A stretch of DNA of 50,000 nt from Theodoxus fluviatilis (Eukaryota > Mollusca > Gastropoda > Cycloneritida > Neritidae), in NCBI GenBank assembly GCA_034096865.1, contig JAWQFJ010001793.1:62580-112579 (forward strand), written 5' to 3'. Positions 41,440 to 50,000 of the stretch are shown here, piece by piece. The notes under the pieces are model-generated. The model saw only the letters and a list, made by a program, of their open reading frames with translations. It was not told the origin of the DNA and made no database searches. Within the stretch, counting starts at the first letter, position 1; each line of letters begins with the position of its first letter. The position numbers and the translations under genes were made by a program.

Positions 41440-42425
41440 GCTGGCATATGTTTCGAGGGAGAGTGAAGCGGCTTGTGACACTGAGACAGGAGGTTTACTG
41501 GCATATGTTTCGAGGGAGAGTGAAGTGGCTTGTGACACTGAGACAGGAGGTTTCCAGGCATATGTTTCGAGGGACAGTGAAGTGGCTTGTGACACTGAGA
41601 CAGGAGGTTTGCTGGCATATGTTTCGAGGGAGAGTGAAGTGGCTCGTGACGCTGAAAGAGGAGGTTTGCTGGCATATGTTTCGATGGAGAGTGAAGTGGC
41701 TTGTGACACTGAGACACGAGGTTTGCTGGCATATGTTTCGAGGGGGTGTGAAGTGGCTTTTGGCACTGAAACAGGAGATTTGCTGGCATATGTTTCGAGG
41801 GAGAGTGAAGTGGCTTGTGACACTGAGACAGGAGGTTTGCTTGCATATGTTTCGAGGGAGAGTGAAGTGGCCTGTGGCACTGAGACAGGAGGTTTGCTGG
41901 CATATGTTTCGAGGGAGAGTGAAGTGGCTTGTGACACTGAGACAGGAGGTTTGCTGGCATATGTTTCGAGGGAGAGTGAAGTGGCTTGTGACACTGAGAC
42001 AGGAGGTTTGCTGGCATATGGTTCGAGGGAGAGTAAAGTGGCTTGTGGCACTGAGACAGGAGGTTTGCTGGCATATGTTTCGAGGGAGAGTGAAGCGGCT
42101 TGTGACACTTAGACAGGAGGTTTACTGGCATATGTTTCGAGGGAGAGTGAAGTGGCTTGTGTCACTGAGACAGGAGGTTTCCAGGCATATGTTTCGAGGG
42201 ACAGTGAAGTGGCTTGTGACACTGAGACAGGAGGTTTGCTGGCATATGTTTCGAGGGAGAGTGAAGTGGCTTGTGACGCTGAAAGAGGAGGTTTGCTGGC
42301 ATATGTTTCGATGGAGAGTGAAGTGGCTTGTGACACTGAGACAGGAGGTTTGCTGGCATATGTTTCGAGGGAGTGTGAAGTGGCTTTTGGCACTGAAACA
42401 GGAGATTTGCTGGCATATGTTTCGA
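41440..42425. repeat. Eleven-unit (627-bp) higher-order repeat within the 57-bp array
   Basis: GTGAAGCGG at 41,463 and 42,090, GACGCTGAAAGAGG at 41,648 and 42,275, and neighbouring TTTCCAGGCATATG variants all recur at 627 = 11 x 57 bases. Confidence 0.9.
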
Positions 42426-43199
42426 GGGAGAGTGAAGTGGCTTATGCACTGAGACAGGAGGTTTGCTGGCATATGTTTCGAGGGAGAGTGAAGTGGCTTG
42501 TTAAATTGAGACGGGGGGATTGCTGGCATATGTTTGGAAAGGGAGTGAAGTGGCTTGTGACACTGAGACAGGAGGTTTGCTGGCATATGTTTCGAGGGAG
42601 AGTGAAGTGGCTCTTGACACTAAGAAAGGAGGTTTGTTGGCATATGTTTCGAGGGAGAGTGAAGTGGCTATTGGTACTTAGACAGGAGGTTTGCTGGCAT
42701 ATGTTTCGAGGGAGAGTGAAGTGGCGTGTGGCACTGAGACAGGAGGTTTGCAGGCATATGTTTCGAGAGAGAGTGAAGTGGCTTGTGACACTGAGACAGG
42801 AGGTTTGCTGGCATATGTTTGGAGGGAGAGTGAAGTGGCTTGTGACACTGAGACAGGAAGTTTGCTGGCATATGTTTGGAGGGAGAGTGAAGTGGCTTGT
42901 GACACTGAGACAGAAGGTTTGCTGGCATATGTTTCGAGTCAGAGTGAAATGGCTCTTGACACTGAGACAGGAGATTTGCTGGCATATGTTTCGAGGGAGA
43001 CTGAAGTGGCTTGTGACACTGAGACAGGAGGTTTTCTGGCATATGTTTCGAGGGAGAGTGAAGTGGTATGTGACAATGAGGCAGGAGGTTTGCTGGCATA
43101 TGTTTCGAGGGAGAGTTAAGTGGCTTGTGGTACTGAGACAGGAGGTTTGCTGGCATATGTTTCGAGGGAGAGTGAAGTGGCTTGTGACAATGAGACAGG

Positions 43200-46100
43200 G
43201 GGTGTGCTGGCATATGTTTCGAGGGAGAGTGAAGTGGCTTGTGACACTGAGACAGGAAGTTTGCTGGCATATGTTTCGAGGGAGAGTGAAGTGACTTGTG
43301 ACACTGAGACAGAAGGTTTGCTGGCATTCGTTTCGAGGGAGAGTGAAGTTGCATGTGACACTGAGACAGGAGGTTTGCTGGCATATGTTTCGAGGGAGAG
43401 TGACGTGGCTTGTGACACTGAGACAGGATATTTGCTGGCATATGTTTCGAGGGAGAGTGAGGTGGCTTGTGACACTGAGACAGGAGGTTTGCTGGCATAT
43501 GTTTCGAGGGAGAGTGAAGTGGCTTTTGACAATGAGACAGGAGGTTTGCTGGCATATGTTTCAAGAGAGAGTGAAGTGGATTGTGGCACTGAGACAGGAG
43601 GTTTGCTGGCATATGTTTCGAGGGAGTGTGAAGTGGCTTGGGACAATGAGACAGGAGGTTTGCTGGCATATGTTTCGAGGGAGAGTGAAGTGGCTTGTGA
43701 CACTGAGACAGGAGGTTTGCTGGCATATGTTTGGAAAGAGAGTGAAGTGGCTTGTGACACTAAGACAGGAGGTTTGCTGGCCTATGTTTCGAGGGAGAGT
43801 GAAGTGGCTTGTCACACTGAGACAGGAGGTTTGCTGGCATATGTTTCGAGGGAGAGGGAAGTGGCTCGTGGCACTGAGACAGGGGATTTGCTGGCATATG
43901 TTTCGAGGGAGAGTGAAATGGCTTTTGACACTGAGACAGGAGGTTTGCTGGCATATGTTTCGAGGGAGATTGAAGTCACTTGTGACATGTGAGACGGAGG
44001 GTTTGCTGGCATATGTTTGGAAAGAGAGTGAAGTGGCTTGTGACACTGAGACAGGAGGTTTGCTGGCATATGTTTCGAGGGAGAGTGAAGTTTCTCTTGA
44101 CACTGAGAAAGGAGGTTTGCTGGCATATGTTTCGAGGGAGAGTGAAGTGGCTTGTGACACTGAGACAGGATATTTGCTGGCATATGTTTCGAGGGAGAGT
44201 GAAGTGGCTTGTGGCACTGAGGCAGTAGGTTTGCAGGCATACGTTTCGAGGGAGAGTGAAGTGGCTTGTGACACTGAGACAGGAGGTTTGCTGGCATATG
44301 TTTCGATGGAGAGTGAAGTGGCTTGTGACACTGAGACAGGAAGTTTGCTGGCATATGTTTCGAGGGAGAGTGAAGAGGCTTGTGACAATGAGACAGGAGG
44401 TTTGCTGGCATATGTTTTGAGTCAGAGTGAAGTGGCTCTTGACACTGAGACAGGAGATTTGCTGGCATATGTTTCAACGGAGAGTGAAGTGGCTCTTGAC
44501 ACTGAGAAAGGATGTTTTCTGGCATATGTTTGAGGGAAAGTGAAGTGGCTTGTGACACTGAGACAGGAGGTTTGCTGGCATATGTTTGGAGGGAGAGTGA
44601 AGTGGCCTGTGGCACTGAGACAGGAGGTTTGCTGGCATATGTTTTGAGGGAGAGTGAAGTGGCTTGTGACACTGAGACAGGAGGTTTGCTGGCATATGTT
44701 TCGAGAGAGAGTGAAGTGGCTTGTGACACTGAGACAGGAGATTTGCTGGCATATGTTTCGAGGGAGAGTGAAGTGACTTGTGACACTGAGACAGAAGGTT
44801 TGCTGGCATTCGTTTCGAGGGAGAGTGAAGTGGCATGTGACACTGAGACAGGAGGTTTGCTGGCATATGTTTCGAGGGAGAGTGAAGTGGCTTGTGACAC
44901 TGAGACAGGATATTTGCTGGCATATGTTTCGAGGGAGAGTGAGGTGGCTTGTGACACTGAGACAGGAGGTTTGCTGGCATATGTTTCGAGGGAGAGTGAA
45001 GTGGCTTGTGACAATGAGACAGGAGGTTTGCTGGCATATGTTTCAAGAGAGAGTGAAGTGGATTGTGGCACTGAGACAGGAGGTTTGCTGGCATATGTTT
45101 CGAGGGAGTGTGAAGTGGCTTGGGACAATGAGACAGGAGGTTTGCTGGCATATGTTTCGAGGGAGAGTGAAGTGGCTTGTGACACTGAGACAGGAGGTTT
45201 GCTGGCATATGTTTGGAAAGAGAGTGAAGTGGCTTGTGACACTAAGACAGGAGGTTTGCTGGCCTATGTTTCGAGGGAGAGTGAAGTGGCTTGTCACACT
45301 GAGACAGGAGGTTTGCTGGCATATGTTTCGAGGGAGAGGGAAGTGGCTCGTGGCACTGAGACAGGAGATTTGCTGGCATATGTTTCGAGGGAGAGTGAAA
45401 TGGCTTTTGACACTGAGACAGGAGGTTTGCTGGCATATGTTTCGAGGGAGATTGAAGTCGCTTGTGACAACTGAGACGGAGGGTTTGCTGGCATATGTTT
45501 GGAAAGAGAGTGAAGTGGCTTGTGACACTGAGACAGGAGGTTTGCTGGCATATGTTTCGAGGGAGAGTGAAGTTTCTCTTGACACTGAGAAAGGAGGTTT
45601 GCTGGCATATGTTTCGAGGGAGAGTGAAGTGGCTTGTGACACTGAGACAGGAGGTTTGCTGGCATATGTTTCGAGGGAGAGTGAAGTGGCTTGTGGCACT
45701 GAGGCAGTAGGTTTGCAGGCATACGTTTCGAGGGAGAGTGAAGTGGCTTGTGACACTGAGACAGGAGGTTTGCTGGCATATGTTTCGATGGAGAGTGAAG
45801 TGGCTTGTGACACTGAGACAGGAAGTTTGCTGGCATATGTTTCGAGGGAGAGTGAAGTGGCTTGTGACAATGAGACAGGAGGTTTGCTGGCATATGTTTT
45901 GAGTCAGAGTGAAGTGGCTCTTGACACTGAGACAGGAGATTTGCTGGCATATGTTTCAACGGAGAGTGAAGTGGCTCTTGACACTGAGAAAGGATGTTTG
46001 CTGGCATATGTTTGAGGGAAAGTGAAGTGGCTTGTGACACTGAGACAGGAGGTTTGCTGGCATATGTTTGGAGGGAGAGTGAAGTGGCCTGTGGCACTGA

Positions 46101-48910
46101 GACAGGAGGTTTGCTGGCATATGTTTTGAGGGAGAGTGAAGTGGCTTGTGACACTGAGACAGGAGGTTTGCTGGCATATGTTTCGAGGGAGAGTGAAGTG
46201 GCTTGTGACACTGAGACAGGAGATTTGCTGGCATATGTTTCGAGGGAGAGTGAAGTGACTTGTGACACTGAGACAGAAGGTTTGCTGGCATTCGTTTCGA
46301 GGGAGAGTGAAGTGGCATGTGACACTGAGACAGGAGGTTTGCTGGCATATGTTTCGAGGGAGAGTGAAGTGGCTTGTGACACTGAGACAGGATATTTGCT
46401 GGCATATGTTTCGAGGGAGAGTGAGGTGGCTTGTGACACTGAGACAGGAGGTTTCCTGGCATATGTTTTGAGGGAGAGTGAAGTGGCTTGTGACAATGAG
46501 ACAGGAGGTTTGCTGGCATATGTTTCAAGAGAGAGTGAAGTGGATTGTGGCACTGAGACAGGAGGTTTGCTGGCATATAGTTTCGAGGGAGTGTGAAGTG
46601 GCTTGGGACAATGAGACAGGAGGTTTGCTGGCATATGTTTCGAGGGAGAGTGAAGTGGCTTGTGACACTGAGACAGGAGGTTTGCTGGCATATGTTTGGA
46701 AAGAGAGTGAAGTGGCTTGTGACACTAAGACAGGAGGTTTGCTGGCCTATGTTTCGAGGGAGAGTGAAGTGGCTTGTCACACTGAGACAGGAGGTTTGCT
46801 GGCATATGTTTCGAGGGAGAGGGAAGTGGCTCGTGGCACTGAGACAGGAGATTTGCTGGCATATGTTTCGAGGGAGAGTGAAATGGCTTTTGACACTGAG
46901 ACAGGAGGTTTGCTGGCATATGTTTCGAGGGAGATTGAAGTCGCTTGTGACAACTGAGACGGAGGGTTTGCTGGCATATGTTTGGAAAGAGAGTGAAGTG
47001 GCTTGTGACACTGAGACAGGAGGTTTGCTGGCATATGTTTCGAGGGAGAGTGAAGTTTCTCTTGACACTGAGAAAGGAGGTTTGCTGGCATATGTTTCGA
47101 GGGAGAGTGAAGTGGCTTGTGACACTGAGACAGGACGTTTGCTGGCATATGTTTCGAGGGAGAGTGAAGTGGCTTGTGGCACTGAGGCAGTAGGTTTGCA
47201 GGCATACGTTTCGAGGGAGAGTGAAGTGGCTTGTGACACTGAGACAGGAGGTTTGCTGGCATATGTTTCGATGGAGAGTGAAGTGGCTTGTGACACTGAG
47301 ACAGGAAGTTTGCTGGCATATGTTTCGAGGGAGAGTGAAGTGGCTTGTGACAATGAGACAGGAGGTTTGCTGGCATATGTTTTGAGTCAGAGTGAAGTGG
47401 CTCTTGACACTGAGACAGGAGATTTGCTGGCATATGTTTCAACGGAGAGTGAAGTGGCTCTTGACACTGAGAAAGGATGTTTGCTGGCATATGTTTGAGG
47501 GAATGTGAAGTGGCTTGTGACACTGAGACAGGAGGTTTGCTGGCATATGTTTCGAGGGAGAGTGAAGTGGCCTGTGGCACTGAGACAGGATGTTTGCTGG
47601 CATATGCTTTGAGGGAGAGTGAAGTGGCTTGTGACACCGAGACAGGAGGTTTGCTGGCATATGTTTCGAGGGAGAGTGAAGTGGCTTGTGACACAGAGAC
47701 AGGAAGTTTGCTGGCATATGTTTCGAGGGAGAGTGAAGTGGCTTGTGACACTGAGACAGGAGGTTTGCTGGCATATGTTTTGAGTCAGAGTGAAGTGGCT
47801 TGTGACACTGAGACAGGAGGTTTGCTTGCATATGTTTCGAGTCAGAGTGAAGTGGCTCTTGACACTGAGACAGGAGATTTGCTGGCATATGTTTCGAGGG
47901 AGAGTGAGGTGGCTTGTGACACTGAGACAGGAGGTTTGCTGGCATATGTTTCGAGGGAGAGTGAATTGGCTTGTGACAATGAGACAGGAGGTTTGCTGGC
48001 ATATGTTTCAAGAGAGAGTGAAGTGGATTGTGGCACTGAGACAGGAGGTTTGCTGGCATATGTTTCGAGGGAGTGTGAAGTGGCCTGGGACAATGAGACA
48101 GGAGGTTTGCTGGCATATGTTTCGAGGGAGAGTGAAGTGGCTTGTGACACTGAGACAGGAGGTTTGCTGGCATATGTTTGGAAAGAGAGTGAAGTGGCTT
48201 GTGACACTAAGACAGGAGGTTTGCTGGCCTATGTTTCGAGGGAGAGTTAAGTGGCTTGTCACACTGAGACAGGAGGTTTGCTGGCATATGTTTCGAGGGA
48301 GAGGGAAGTGGCTCGTGGCACTGAGACAGGAGATTTGCTGGCATATGTTTCGAGGGAGAGTGAAATGGCTTTTGACACTGAGACAGGAGGTTTGCTGGCA
48401 TATGTTTCGAGGGAGATTGAAGTCGCTTGTGACAACTGAGACGGAGGGTTTGCTGGCATATGTTTGGAAAGAGAGTGAAGTGGCTTGTGACACTGAGACA
48501 GGAGGTTTGCTGGCATATGTTTCCAGGGAGAGTGAAGTTTCTCTTGACACTGAGAAAGGAGGTTTGCTGGCATATGTTTCGAGGGAGAGTGAAGTGGCTT
48601 GTGACACTGAGACAGGACGTTTGCTGGCATATGTTTCGAGGGAGAGTGAAGTGGCTTGTGGCACTGAGGCAGTAGGTTTGCAGGCATACGTTTCGAGGGA
48701 GAGTGAAGTGGCTTGTGACACTGAGACAGGAGGTTTGCTGGCATATGTTTCGAGGGAGAGTGAAGTGGCTTGTGACACTGAGACAGGAAGCTTGCTGGCA
48801 TATGTTTCGAGGGAGAGTGAAGTGGCTTGTGACAATGAGACAGGAGGTTTGCTGGCATATGTTTTGAGTCAGAGTGAAGTGGCTCTTGACACTGAGACAG
48901 GAGATTTGCT
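43200..48910. repeat. Twenty-six-unit (1,482-bp) higher-order repeat within the 57-bp array
   Basis: The same ordered series of variant units (for example GGGAGATTGAAGTC, TTTGGAAAGAGAG, GAAGTTTCTCTTGAC, GAGGCAGTAGG, TTTTGAGTCAG) recurs at a spacing of 1,482 bases (26 x 57), or 1,483 where one base was inserted near 46,578. About four copies are present; the last is rearranged. Confidence 0.92.
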
Positions 48911-50000
48911 GGCATATGTTTCGAGGGAGAGTGAAGTGGCCTGTGGCACTGAGACAGGAGGTTTGCTGGCATATGCTTTGAGGGAGAGTGAAGTGGCTTG
49001 TGACACTGAGACAGGAGGTTTGCTGGCATATGTTTCGAGGGAGAGTGAAGTGGCTTGTGACACAGAGACAGGAAGTTTGCTGGCATATGTTTCGAGGGAG
49101 AGTGAAGTGGCTTGTGACACTGAGACAGGAGGTTTGCTGGCATATGTTTTGAGTCAGAGTGAAGTGGCTTGTGACACTGAGACAGGAGGTTTGCTTGCAT
49201 ATGTTTCGAGTCAGAGTGAAGTGGCTCTTGACACTGAGACAGGAGATTTGCTGGCATATGTTTCGAGGAGAGTGAATTGGCTTGTGACACTGAGACAGGA
49301 GGTTTGCTGGCATATGTTTCGAGGGAGAGTGAAGTGGCCTGTGGCACTGAGACAGGAGGTTTGCTGGCATATGTTTCGAGGGAGAGTGAAGTGGCTTGTG
49401 ACACTGAGACAGGAGGTTTGCTGGCATATGTTTCGAGGGAGAGTGAAGTGGCTTGTGACACTGAGACAGGAGGTTTGCTGGCATATGTTTCGAGGGAGAG
49501 TGAAGTGGCTTGTGACACTGAGACAGGAGGTTTGCTGGCATATGTTTCGAGGGAGAGTGAAAAGGCTTGTGACACTGAGACAGGAGGTTTGCTGGCATAT
49601 GTTTCGAGGGAGAGTGAAGTGGCTTGTGACACTGAGACAGGATATTTGCTGGCATATGTTTCGAGGGAGAGTGAAGTGGCTTGTGACACTGAGACAGGAG
49701 GTTTGCTGGCATATGTTTCGAGGGAGAGTGAAGTGGCTTGTGGCACTAAGACAGGAGGTTTGCTGGCATATGTTTCGAGGGAGTGTGAAGTGGCTTGGGA
49801 CAATGAGACAGGAGGTTTGCTGGCATATGTTTCGAGGGAGAGTGAAGTGGCTTGTGGCACTAAGACAGGAGGTTTGCTGGCATATGTTTCGAGGGAGAGT
49901 GACGTGGCTTGTGACAATGAGACAGGAGGTTTGCTGGCATATGTTTCGAGGGAGAGTGAAGTGGCCTGTGGCACTGAGACAGGAGGTTTGCTGGCATAAG

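Larger units (their letters stand above)
37815..50000. repeat. 57-bp minisatellite array (about 214 units, runs off the window)
   Basis: Tandem 57-bp units built from AGTGAAGTGGCTTGTGACAC, GAGACAGGAGGTTTGCTGG and CATATGTTTCGAGGGAG. Units are mostly 90-100% identical. Common variants are GTGGCACTG, GTGACAATG, ACTAAGACA, GGAGATTTG, GGAAGTTTG, CTCTTGACA and TTTTGAGTC. The period is a multiple of three and the consensus is stop-free in five frames, producing many long apparent proteins on both strands. Stops and frame changes are scattered through every frame, so the array as a whole is not one exon. Early units (38.8-39.2 kb) are the most irregular. Confidence 0.98.

Noticed and set aside
48259..49974. 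571-residue minus-strand frame and similar 400-530-residue frames at 38-50 kb
   Set aside because: They arise because the 57-bp unit is 19 codons long and stop-free in five frames. Frames on both strands overlap and each is broken repeatedly across the array, so none is annotated as a gene.

Overview
This is a eukaryotic genomic window, most likely from a mollusc and probably a marine gastropod. Its genes are split by introns, simple-sequence and minisatellite DNA is very abundant, and the mobile elements are of metazoan type: LINE 3' ends, tRNA-derived SINEs, a PIF/Harbinger element, and a Polinton/adintovirus-like relic carrying AGGTCA-rich insertions of a kind I associate with molluscan genomes. 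The taxon is an inference from repeat style. There are no bacterial operons.

Layout. (1) 1-1,945: end of a 38-bp minisatellite, flank, an ATCC-tailed dispersed repeat and a 3' exon of a BTB/POZ gene. (2) 1,946-17,500: mostly non-coding, with long CA, GGA, TG/TATACG, TC, CTC and GA tracts, an antisense BTB fragment near 5.9 kb, a LINE 3' end near 13.6 kb, a SINE near 16.5 kb and a 178-bp inverted repeat at 16.7-17.4 kb. (3) 17,578-26,034: a second BTB/POZ gene. Its BTB exon (17,578-17,874) and 3' exon (25,487-26,034) join in phase across a 7.6-kb intron with a GC donor. The intron holds a LINE fragment, the main 38-bp minisatellite (about 50 copies), a second LINE fragment split by a small DNA transposon, and another ATCC-tailed repeat. 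Region 1 duplicates the 3' half of this gene. (4) 27.4-35.4 kb: a broken Polinton/adintovirus-like element. On the minus strand it carries a packaging ATPase, a lysine-rich protein, two paralogous structural-type proteins and a small pVI-like protein. On the plus strand is a divergent tail-fibre-like gene. Three copies of an ~860-bp AGGTCA-rich transposable element and one Harbinger element have been inserted into it. (5) 35.4-37.8 kb: a 35-bp repeat, two copies of a 320-bp dispersed repeat, a foldback element, tRNA-like sequence and an arylsulfatase B-like exon fragment with a frameshift. (6) 37.8 kb to the end: about 214 tandem copies of a 57-bp unit, organised partly into 26-mer and 11-mer higher-order repeats and running off the window.

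The only plausible functional host genes are the BTB/POZ copies and possibly the arylsulfatase, if the 57-bp array lies in one of its introns. The most interesting material is the virus-like relic, with its ATPase/fibre divergent pair and nested insertions, and the 57-bp array, whose consensus is stop-free in five of six frames.
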